DNA of 64,000 nt, taken from Cinnamomum chago. Taxonomy: Eukaryota > Streptophyta > Magnoliopsida > Laurales > Lauraceae. Of this stretch, positions 55,077-64,000 are shown one piece after another (the first letter of the stretch is position 1; every line of letters starts with the position of its first letter). Position numbers and translations under genes: made by a program. The stretch is taken from positions 51,666,501 to 51,730,500 of the forward strand of contig CP142452.1 in assembly GCA_038049695.1 (NCBI GenBank), in the 5' to 3' direction. The notes beneath the pieces are model-generated. The model was not told where the DNA came from. It was given only the letters and a program-made list of their open reading frames with translations, and did no database searches.

Positions 55077-57986
55077 TCAAACAATTATCTCTGGTAAAAG
55101 CTGTGGATACTTTCTTTGCACTTGCTCTCTCAATTCCCAGGTGGCTTCCTCTGGCTCGTGATTTTCCCAAAGTACCTTGACCCAATGAATAGTCCGGTTT
55201 CTCAATTCTTGCTCCTTGGTGTCAATGATCTTGATTGGTCTTTCCACATACGAGGCATCTTCCCGAATCTCTAAAGGCTCGTGCTGTAGAATGTGCGCAG
55301 GACTAGAGACATACTTCTTGAGCATAGAAACATGGAAAACATTGTGTACCCCGGAGAATTCCGGCGGTAACGCAAGTCTATAAGCGACATCTCCAATCTT
55401 GCTCAAAATCTCATACGGACCAATAAATCTTCTAGACAATTTGCCCTTCTGTCCAAATCTCAAAGTCCCTCTAGTTGGTGAGACTTTCAAAAACACCTTG
55501 TCACCCACTTGAAACTGCAATTCTCTTCGGCGAGTATCTGCATAACTCTTCTGCCTACTCCGGGCGATCTTCAAACGCTCTTGAATCAGCTTGACCTTGT
55601 CACTTGTCTCTCCAACTATCGTCGGTCCATGAAAACTACGTTCACCGACTTCTTCCCAGCAAACCGGAGTTCTGCATCTCCTACCATAGAGTGCCTCGAA
55701 AGGTGCCATACCGATGCTAGAGTGGTAACTATTGTTATATGCAAATTCACAAAGCGGAAAGCACTCATCCCACTGAATCTTAAAATCCAATACACAAGCA
55801 CGCAACATGTCTTCGAGAGTCTGTATTGTCCTTTCTGACTGGCCATCTGTCTGAGAATGATAAGCTGTGCTGAACTGAAGCTTGGTACCCATCGACTCAT
55901 GAAGAGTCTTCCAAAACTTTGAAACCAATCTACTGTCCCTGTCTGAAGTAATGGAGACGGGTTGACCATGTTTACTAACAATCTCATCAACAAATAACTT
56001 CGCCAATGGTGCCATATGCATCATGTTCCCTGTCTTCATCGGAATGAAGTGAGCAGACTTTGTCAGACGATCTACAATGATCCAAATTGCATTATTCCCC
56101 TTCTTAGTATTCGGCAAACCGGAGACGAAATCCATGGTGATGTGCTCCCATTTCCACTCCGGAATTTCAAAAGGCTGTAACAAGCCTGGAGGCTTCTGAT
56201 GCTCTGCCTTGATCAACTGACAAGTTAGACAACGAGACACAAAAGCTGCTATCTCTCTCTTCATGTTGTTCCACCAAAATCTATTCTTCAAATTGTGGTA
56301 CATCTTCGTGCTACCCGGATGCATAGAATATCTCGTGCTGTGAGCTTCGTTCATTATCTCATTCTTCAAATCATCCACATTTGGCACACACAACCGGTCA
56401 CGGAAATACAATATTCCATTCACCATCTTGAAATCGAGACGTTCTGTAATAACTTCTACTATCTTGGCCAAGTCTGGGTCTTGCAACTGATTTTCCTTAA
56501 TCTTCTGAATGAAGGTAGGTTCTGAAACTGTCATATTCGCTAACATCGCACCCAATCTCAGGGTCTGCACTTCTACACCCAACTCTTCAAACTGCTGTAA
56601 GACACCCATTCCTCTCAAATTGGCCATAGCCACTGATTTCCTACTCAATGCATCTACTACAACATTTACTTTGCCTGGATGGTACTTGATTGGAAAGTCA
56701 TAATCTTTGATATACTCCATCCACCTCCTCTGCCTCATGTTCAAATCCTTCTGCGAGAACAAATACTGTAGACTTCTGTGATCTGAATGGACTTCAAACT
56801 TCTCTCCGTAGAGGTAATGTCTCCACATCTTCAATGCGAAAACAGCTGCTGCCAACTCCAAGTCGTGAGTCGCATAGTTCTTCTCATGGTCCTTCAACTG
56901 TCTCGAGCCATAAGCAATTACCTTGCCCTCTTGCATCAATACACAACCCAGTCCCACACTCGAAGCATCTGTATAAACAATAAATCCGTCTTTGTCCGAT
57001 GGTAATGTAAGGATTGGGGCTGTGGTTAACCTTCCCTTCAACTCTTGGAAACTGGTTTCACACTGATCGGTCCACACAAATGGGACATTCTTCCTAGTCA
57101 ACTTTGTCGACGGGGCTGCAATGGACGAAAAACCTTGGACAAATCTTCTGTAATAGCCTGCTAATCCTAAAAAGCTTCTAATTTCTGTCACACTGCTTGG
57201 TCTCACCCAACTAACAACTGCCTCTATCTTGGCTGGATCAACTGCTAAACCTTCTCTGGAGATGATGTGGCCTAGAAAAGCAACTTGCTCTAACCAGAAT
57301 TCACACTTACTGAGTTTTGCATATAACTGGTTGTCCTTCAAGAGCTGCAACGCTGTCCTCAAATGTTCTTCATGCTCCATCTTACTCTTAGAATACACAA
57401 GGACGTCATCAATAAACACTACTGTGGAGTGATCCAAATATGGCTCAAAGACCTTGTTCATCAAAGCCATAAAGACTGCGGGTGCATTGGTCAAACCAAA
57501 GGGCATCACTAAGAACTCATAGTGCCCATATCTTGTTCTAAAGGCTTTCTTCTGAACATCTGAGTCTCTAACTCTCAACTGATGGTACCCTGACCTCAAG
57601 TCTATCTTGGAAAAATAGGCTGCTCCCTGCAATTGGTCAAACAATTCATCTATCTTTGGCAAAGGGTACTTGTTCTTCACGGTCACATGGTTCAACTTCC
57701 TGTAGTCAATGCACATTCTCAAGCTTCCATCCTTCTTCTTCACAAACAACACCGGTGCTCCCCACGGTGAAACACTTGGCCTAATAAAACCTTTGCTCAA
57801 CAAATCCTGTAATTGGAGCTTTAGCTCACCCATTTCTGCTGGAGCCATCCTGTATGGTGCAATAGAGATCGGAGTTGTCCCTGGAAGGAGCTCAATTGTA
57901 AACTCAACTTCTCTAATTGGTGGTAAACCCGGGATTTCTTCTGGAAAAACGTCCGGAAATTCACACACAATGGGGATATCCTCCAC
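55077..57986 (-). CDS. Gypsy-2 Pol: RT, RNase H, integrase, chromodomain (intact frame)
   Basis: This 969-residue frame copies the element RNA into DNA and integrates it. [22 protein letters not shown] near 75-94, catalytic D129 (SKIDL) and FIDD at 191-194. RNase H: D340 in YTDAS, E377, D402 and D445 in VDALSR. Integrase: zinc finger histidines H549/H556 with C586-x2-C589, then D619, D682 and E718 (35 residues between the last two), and a GPY motif at 856-858. A C-terminal chromodomain-like segment spans about 916-960 ([20 protein letters not shown], then [10 protein letters not shown]). Order and chromodomain place it in the Tekay/Del lineage. No stop or shift is present, but the first Met is internal: the true polyprotein would start in gag, cut off by a TAA at about 57993. 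Confidence 0.95.
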   Translation of the reverse strand: MEDIPIVCEFPDVFPEEIPGLPPIREVEFTIELLPGTTPISIAPYRMAPAEMGELKLQLQDLLSKGFIRPSVSPWGAPVLFVKKKDGSLRMCIDYRKLNHVTVKNKYPLPKIDELFDQLQGAAYFSKIDLRSGYHQLRVRDSDVQKKAFRTRYGHYEFLVMPFGLTNAPAVFMALMNKVFEPYLDHSTVVFIDDVLVYSKSKMEHEEHLRTALQLLKDNQLYAKLSKCEFWLEQVAFLGHIISREGLAVDPAKIEAVVSWVRPSSVTEIRSFLGLAGYYRRFVQGFSSIAAPSTKLTRKNVPFVWTDQCETSFQELKGRLTTAPILTLPSDKDGFIVYTDASSVGLGCVLMQEGKVIAYGSRQLKDHEKNYATHDLELAAAVFALKMWRHYLYGEKFEVHSDHRSLQYLFSQKDLNMRQRRWMEYIKDYDFPIKYHPGKVNVVVDALSRKSVAMANLRGMGVLQQFEELGVEVQTLRLGAMLANMTVSEPTFIQKIKENQLQDPDLAKIVEVITERLDFKMVNGILYFRDRLCVPNVDDLKNEIMNEAHSTRYSMHPGSTKMYHNLKNRFWWNNMKREIAAFVSRCLTCQLIKAEHQKPPGLLQPFEIPEWKWEHITMDFVSGLPNTKKGNNAIWIIVDRLTKSAHFIPMKTGNMMHMAPLAKLFVDEIVSKHGQPVSITSDRDSRLVSKFWKTLHESMGTKLQFSTAYHSQTDGQSERTIQTLEDMLRACVLDFKIQWDECFPLCEFAYNNSYHSSIGMAPFEALYGRRCRTPVCWEEVGERSFHGPTIVGETSDKVKLIQERLKIARSRQKSYADTRRRELQFQVGDKVFLKVSPTRGTLRFGQKGKLSRRFIGPYEILSKIGDVAYRLALPPEFSGVHNVFHVSMLKKYVSSPAHILQHEPLEIREDASYVERPIKIIDTKEQELRNRTIHWVKVLWENHEPEEATWELREQVQRKYPQLLPEIIV

Positions 57987-57992
57987 CCCTTG

Positions 57993-59341
57993 TTACTGTT
58001 TATCCTCCGTGATAATCGCAATAAATGCCTGACACCCACTCTGCACTAATCTGCTTGCCTTCAACACTGAAATAAACCCTGCCTGAGACTTTCTCCTGTT
58101 CCCCTGAAATATCAACTCTGCCTGTGGTCCTTGGAATCTGAATGTGATGGTCTTACTAAAACAATCCATAGTGGCATGATATGCTTCTAACCAATCCATG
58201 CCAATATGACATCAAAATCATGCATGTTCAAAACTATGAGGTTGGCCGGTAGATTAACATCTCCTAACAAAACTGTACAACTAGGGCAATGGTTTCTGCA
58301 CACAACTTGTTTCCCTACTGGAGTGGTAACCACTAAAATATAATCCAACTCACTACATGGTGCATCAATCAACTTAGCAAAACTAGGAGATGAAAAAGAA
58401 TGTGTGGATCCAGGATCAAATAATATCTGGGCTTCTACCCCACAAACAAGAAGTTTACCTTCTACCACGTCTCCTGCAGCTTCAGCATCTGCACGGTTGA
58501 GATAATACAAACGTCCATGCATCTGTAGTCTGTTTGGTACTTGGTTCTGCCTTCCTTGGCCATGCCTATTCTGCTGTGGAGGACGAGCATTCTGGTTCTG
58601 CACTGGTGGCCTAGCCTGTTGCTGCTGCTGAGGTGGTCTCATCTGGTTCTGCACCGGTGCTTGATTCTGAGGAGCTACTTGTCTCTGCTGCTGATTTCTG
58701 TTCCCTTGAATCTGAAGTAGTGGGCAATCCTTGATTGCATGATTCATAGCCCCACACTTGAAACAGGCACCCATGGCCTTACGAAATTCATGTGTCTCAT
58801 GACTCTTGCCACAATGTCCACACCCTTGCCTCACATGACCTTGTTCCTGCCTTGGCTTCTTGCCCTGCTGCTGCCTCTGATTCTGCTGTTGATATTGCTG
58901 CTTCCTGTCCTGAACAATCATGTTGTTAATATCCTCAAAAGTATAAGCTCGCTTGACTGCCTCGTCATATGTAGCTGGAGGTACTACTCCTATTACATCT
59001 CTCATGATGATCGGGTTCAATCCTTCTAAGAACTTGGTTATCTTCTTCCTTTCCGTATCAATCAGCTCGGTGGCATATCTAGCCAATCTTTCAAACTTGG
59101 TGACATAGTCTAGGACTGTCATGCTACCTTGCTTAAGCTGCTGGAACTCAATAGCCTTCTGCCGCTTGACATGAGAGGGGATGTATTTATCCTGAAACTG
59201 TGTCTTGAAAGCTGCCCATGCCTCATCGTCAGCCATCACTGCATATGGGTCCTTGACTGTTTGCCACCACCGGTCTGCAAGCCCATAAAATAATGAAGCT
59301 GTGAGGTTGACTTTCTGCACTCCCCGTGCACATGAAGACAT
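57993..59341 (-). pseudogene. Gypsy-2 gag C-terminal part and protease, frameshifted
   Basis: The first 384 codons (58187-59341) hold the gag capsid domain (LADRWWQTVK, FQDKYIPSHVKRQKAIEFQQ, FLEGLNPIIMRDVI), a glutamine-rich basic stretch, a zinc knuckle C193-x2-C196-x4-H201-x4-C206, and the protease active site FDPGSTHSF near 308-316. At about 58195 the frame shifts: GMDWLEAYHATMDC and the protease-RT linker continue in another frame down to a TAA at 57993-57995. Two lesions therefore separate gag-protease from the intact pol. An extra CxxC..H word (CGHCGKSHETH) precedes the knuckle. Confidence 0.9.
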
Positions 59342-59732
59342 CGAAGATCTTCTCCATATTGACTAGCCAGTCATCTGCCACCAACGGGTCCTCATTGCCA
59401 GAAAATTCTTTGGGTGCTCTCCTCCTAAACTTCTCAAACAGAGCATTAGGGTCAGGATCCCTATTCTGAATAACAATCTGTGGACCTGCGGGTGGTGCTA
59501 CATTCCTGTTCTGGAGAACTTCTAACAACTGCCTTTGGACTTGTGCCATTTCATCATCCTTCCTTGCCAACTGTTCTTGAAACCTTGCTTGGTTCTCATT
59601 AGCCTGCCTTTGTTGTGCTATCATGGCTTGCATAAGTTCTTGAAACTGTGTGGCTGTAGGTGTCTTAGATGCATCTGACTCATTATGATTACTGCCTGAA
59701 GCATGATGATTTGGAGCTTTTCTTGGAGGCAT
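59229..59732 (-). pseudogene. Gypsy-2 gag N-terminal part
   Basis: The likely start is the ATG at 59732 (MPPRKAPNHHASGSN), preferred over an upstream ATG at 59768 because related gag proteins start MPP. A short coiled coil (FQELMQAMIAQQRQANENQA) and the capsid entry FRRRAPKEFSGNEDPLVADD follow. The true frame is lost near 59335, where sequence continues in the next frame (RGVQKVNLTA). The last 35 or so residues are out-of-frame. Confidence 0.85.
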
Positions 59733-59876
59733 ATTGCTGTAAAATAAAGAGTTAGAACACAAAATCATAGTACAAGGGTTTCTAAGATCCTATACCAACG
59801 AATCTATCGAACTCACGAATCCTCGCCACGTTCCTAAGAGCTTTCTAGTTTCTTTTAAGTGCCTGAAACATGTCTC

Positions 59877-59888
59877 GCTCTGATACCA
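59877..59888 (-). other. Gypsy-2 primer-binding site (initiator-Met tRNA)
   Basis: The minus strand reads TGGTATCAGAGC, four bases after the LTR end at 59893. Confidence 0.95.
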
Positions 59889-59892
59889 GTCC

Positions 59893-60069
59893 TGTCGCGA
59901 CCCCGGAACGGATCCCGGCCCCGCGACGCAGTAGATGATACTTTCCCACAGGTTCCCGCGGTGAGGATTCCCAAGGACAAGCAGAATCTGGCTCACACGT
60001 ACAAGTATGCGGAAGCGTGTAGTAAAACACCTCAAGATGAGCACCGACAAAACATTTAGGTGCCATAAC
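59893..60069 (-). mobile_element. Gypsy-2 5' LTR, U5 end
   Basis: It matches 52192-52368 with two differences. It is interrupted at 60070 by a K solo LTR and resumes at 62277. Confidence 0.95.
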
Positions 60070-62271
60070 TGTAAGTCCTGGAGATCCGAACCCTAGAGGG
60101 GGGTGAATAGGGTGAGCTTCAACTATGACCAATTTTAACCAATTTTAACTTCTTTAAAACAAACTAGTTACATGTGATGATTTATCATACAAGATGCGGA
60201 AGCTAACAAAATAATCACCACAAAGCAATCACCATCACACAAGTATTTATAGTGGTTCGGCCTCAATGCCTACATCCACTACCGGCTTGTGAACCAACAC
60301 CCCACCGGATTTCCACTATTTATGCTTTTCAATAGGCTAAGCAATAACCTTTACAATATGCTTTCCAAGGCTAAGCAATAACCTTTACATTGATGTTTTT
60401 TCAAGGCTTAACATCAACCTATTCATTATGCGTTTATAGGCTAAGCAATAACCTCTTCAACCACAAGGTTGGTTATCTCTCTAAATTAGTGTCTAAATTA
60501 CACTTGATGGAGATTCAATTTAGCTCATTACAATGCCTCTTAAATAGGCGGATATGGAAGTGAAAATCTAATACACACTCACACTATGAATGCAAAGATG
60601 AAAGTATATGAAATGTGTGTGTGATGTCCTCAATCATTTAGAAAATGAAAGCTCATAAATGTATGCCTAAGGCTTTTGAAAGTTTTAGCTCAAAAACATT
60701 TATGATTGAGGAAAGAATGCAATCACATGTTAAAAGTAACAACTTGTTAATGATATCAAAGTTACACAAGTTGTATGAAATTAATTAGCTCTAAACATGT
60801 GATGCATAGGGATGTCAATCAAATCAACATGAAGCTCAAAACATAAAAATAGATTTGATTGAAAAGAGGGGACAAATCATATGTAATTATAAATACAACT
60901 TGAATAGTGATATACCTATCAAAGTAAGGCAACTTGTGAAACTTTAAAACAATAATACACATATGATTTGTAAAGATGTTGAATCCAAAACATAAGATAC
61001 ATTTGAAAGAGATTTTCTTATGATGGAAAAACAACAACCAAAGATTCAACCAAGTATATGAATCATGTTACATATTTCATTAACATGATCTACTTAGATT
61101 TACCAAAGATAAAGTACTACTTGGATTGAATCAAATGGTGATGTATCCAAAACAATAGATCTATTCAAAATATAAGACATGCTAAGGATACAACACATCA
61201 TAGGTTAACATGTTACTAAAGATTTACCAATGATAAAACAAAACATGAAAACATATGATTTGTAAAGAAGTTGAGTCCAAAACATAAGATAGTTTTGAAA
61301 GTGATTTTCTTATGATGGAAAACAACAACCAAAGATTCAACCAAGTATAGGAATCATGTTACATATAATTTCAAAGGTTCTTTCATTAACATGATCTACT
61401 TAGATTTACCAAAGATTAAGTACTACTTGGATTGAATCATATGGTGTTGTATCCAAAACAATAAATCAACTCAAAACATAAAACATGTTAAGGACACAAC
61501 ACAAACATAGTTTAACATGCTAGAAATGATTTACCAAAAATAAAACAAAACATGAAAACATATGATTAAGGAAAGTAAAGCCTACTTGGAGATTTAACTT
61601 CATTAATCCAAGCTTTAGCTTTCCTAATGCTCCCCTTCATCCCTTAGTTCATTTCCCTTCTATTTGCCTCAAAACCCCTCAAGGAGGGCCTTAAAATTCC
61701 CAACTTTTGGCAAAGGAAAGAACTCATATTTATAGCAAAACGTGCCCAACGGCTAGTCCCCGGTCGACCTGCAAACAGGTCTCGGTCGACCGGGATCACA
61801 CAACGGTCATATTTCTGACCGTTGGTGCGCCAGGGCAACTTTCTGCCTGCAGTGTTCCCGGTCGACCGGGACCCCTGGGCCGGTCGACCGGCGACACTGC
61901 CGGGACACCAAAAATCCACTTTTGCATGTTTGAAAGATTTTCTTTGTGGAACATTTTGGGCCAATAAACCAAGCTTGAATACATGTTTTAAATTATTCTA
62001 AGAGGTTTAAAAACATGAAACATAAAAAGCCTAAAATGATTCAAAACTTTAAAAACAAAGGCTAGCTTGATTTCTAAAACTTTTTCCAAAAACAAATGCA
62101 TCCAAGTTTTAAAAGCAAATCATGCATAAATCAAAACTTTTACAACTCTTAAAAACAATGCATGAATAAAACAAGATTTCAAGTTTATAAAACCAATGCA
62201 TAAGTGTGTGAATCAAATGATGCTAGAATGATTATGCATCCATCAAATTGCAATCTACAAAATTCCTAACA
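60070..62271 (-). mobile_element. Solo LTR of family K (copy 3), target duplication ATAAC
   Basis: This 2,202-bp LTR reads TGTTAGGAATTTTGTAG...CAGGACTTACA on the minus strand, with ATAAC at 60065-60069 and 62272-62276. The empty site is at 52364-52368 in the other Gypsy-2 LTR. It keeps the palindromes (61759-61892) and the tandem hairpin repeat, including the GATGTT/AACATC unit near 60391-60414. Confidence 0.95.
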
Positions 62272-64000
62272 ATAACAAATGATCACAAGGCATAGTATCA
62301 AAGAAAGAAACTAACATGGCATTCCCATTAATATTCAAGTTATAAGACTAATCAACAGTAAGTTAAGTTACAATTCCATAAGAGGGCAACAGAGGCCAAT
62401 ACAATTCTCAAAATATAGCAAAAGAAACCCCAAGACAAAAGGTGACGAAACTCGAGAACCCGCCCGACGTCTAGATGACATCGTCGGGCTGCCACTCTCT
62501 CACAGGGGTTGGCTCACAAGCCTCCTCCTGACGCTCCTCCTCAAAGGTAACGTCTCCTGTACCTGGGCACCAACAAACAAGGGTCAAACACGACGGTTTG
62601 GCAGGTAATCAATTTAGGCATGAACATGAACAATAACATTTAGAGAAAACATGTGAGCAAATCTTTGATATGAAATACTATCAAAACTGAGGTACATTTT
62701 CAAGAATGCGAACAAAGCTGAGATACCGAAACAAACTAGCATGAATACATAATATATCATGAATAGTTACAATCCACAAAGAGCCCATCCTTTCTCTATC
62801 ATTTATATAATGAAAAGAGCAAGCATGCACGACAAGCACGATATACATAATATAAGCACGACACGATTTCCCATAAAGATGGGAATTCCGGCCGCGGAAC
62901 CGGACACGCACGATGTGTAATAAATACACGACCAGTCTGCAGACAGTCCACATGTTTAAAGACCCCCAGACAATGGATCGGACTGAAAGGGCAGTCTAAG
63001 CTCAGTGGTATTTACTTAATTCATGAATGCACAAAACACGCGAGATATTAACAAAACTTGTCGAGATAAACAGGGGGAAATCAATTATCAAAACACGATA
63101 AACACGACTAGCAAGGGCATAATTAATATGCATAACACGCTTAGGAAGTGATCCCCTTTTTTCTTGAAACACATCTTCAAAACTAGCTTGTACTTAACTT
63201 CAAAACGAGTACACGATGATCTTCATTATATCGAAACCAAAGCATGAATACAAAGCCTATCAAGTTCATGCAAGGACCTTTGGTTGATCGTTGTGCAGCC
63301 GAAGCCCAGATGTTGGAATTAAAACAGAATTGGTGCCCCAGAAGTTCAAGGACATCTCGGGTTTCGAGTGCATAATATCCGGCTAAAGGCCCCTAAACAT
63401 GTTCTACTTTTCATTCTTGCAAAAACTCTTCAAAACAAGCAAATGTGTCAATTTCGGTCAGCTCACGCTCAGCTGTCGGCTAGCCAAAATGGGAACTGGC
63501 GGCTAGCCACAAGGTGACCGCCAGGGTGACCGCTGGAAACCCAGGTCTGAAACAGCTCTCTGGAAAAGGAACTGAAATGCCCACGGTTGGCTTACGGTTA
63601 GCCGCAAGGGAAGCTGGCGGTTAACCGCGAGCTGACCGCCGAACCCTGATGCAAAAGCCAGCTACTGGAAAAGCAACCGCCGAGTTCGGTTAGCCGAAGT
63701 GGAGACTGGCGGCTAGCCGCAAGCTGACCGCCAATGCACGGGACACGCGGTTCAGTGCAGGTTTTTCACATCTTTCTTCTACCATTCTTCTTATTCTCAT
63801 CCCACCTGCATTCCCTGGAGCCTACATGCTCTCCAAGGGTAAAACACACATATTTTTCCCAATCTTGCTCATTCAATCCGAAGAAAACAAGATCATGAAA
63901 TTTGTAAACATATTCATATGCAAAATTTCCAAAACAACAATGTAGCTTAAAATACACATGCACAATGGTCCTATAGAGATTACTTGCCTTGCCCAAATGC
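62272..64000 (-). mobile_element. Gypsy-2 5' LTR, remainder (runs off window)
   Basis: It matches 52369-54110 of the 3' LTR, including palindromes at 63455-63735. About 0.9 kb of the LTR should lie beyond the window. Confidence 0.95.

Noticed and set aside
55509-55838. Plus-strand frames opposite Gypsy-2 pol
   Set aside because: They are antisense shadows of the intact minus-strand pol frame.

Overview
This is a gene-poor, nested-retrotransposon stretch of a plant nuclear genome. Every long reading frame belongs to an LTR retrotransposon: Ty3/gypsy of Tat-like and Tekay (chromodomain) type, and Ty1/copia. Three families prime from initiator-Met tRNA, and LTRs of 1.8 to 3.1 kb are stacked inside one another. 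I found no host gene, rRNA, tRNA, CRISPR array or prokaryotic signal. A flowering plant with a large genome fits; the species cannot be named from this window.

Layout. About 1-22646 is Gypsy-1, a decayed Tat-like element on the minus strand: partial 3' LTR, truncated integrase, RT, protease, gag, leader, PBS and 5' LTR. It is split twice by one long-LTR family, here called K: a solo LTR at 5070-7023 between protease and gag (duplicated target GATCA), and a complete 7.5 kb non-coding element at 13359-20871 in the 5' LTR (duplicated target GAGAG, two LTRs of equal length with no difference seen). Gypsy-1 sits in a Tekay-type LTR (22647-23411 and 38323-39345). That LTR is also split by a 14.9 kb rearranged block (23412-38322) of several Tekay LTRs in both orientations, a Copia-2 remnant (29351-33694) and a solo Tekay LTR (30294-33048, target AGGGT). 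All this lies in the 3' LTR of Copia-1 (39346-46796), which carries a solo copia LTR (40337-42320) and a pol remnant (42582-45036). A fragment with a coiled-coil frame and a 1.4 kb inverted repeat (46797-49109) follows, then Copia-3 (49110-52191). Copia-3 is interrupted by Gypsy-2 (52192 to beyond 64000), a Tekay element with an intact 969-residue RT-RNase H-integrase-chromodomain frame but a broken gag-protease. The Gypsy-2 5' LTR holds a third K copy (60070-62271, target ATAAC).

How the parts relate. Gypsy-2 pol is the only long intact enzyme frame. Gypsy-1 and Copia-1 have lost essential parts. K has no coding capacity yet is the youngest insertion, so it must be mobilised in trans by an element outside the window.

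The main unexplained signal is in K. Its transcribed portion is an array of short hairpins whose loops are nearly constant (GATATAACT...AAAGCA inside, GATTTACC in the LTR, AGCCTA in a tandem repeat) while the stems differ in sequence but remain self-complementary. Second, unrelated LTR families each carry clusters of GC-rich palindromes (CGGTCGACCG, CGCTCGAGCG, GGCGGCTAACCGCC, GGTCGCCGGCGACC), and homologous LTRs or leaders carry different palindromes at the same place.
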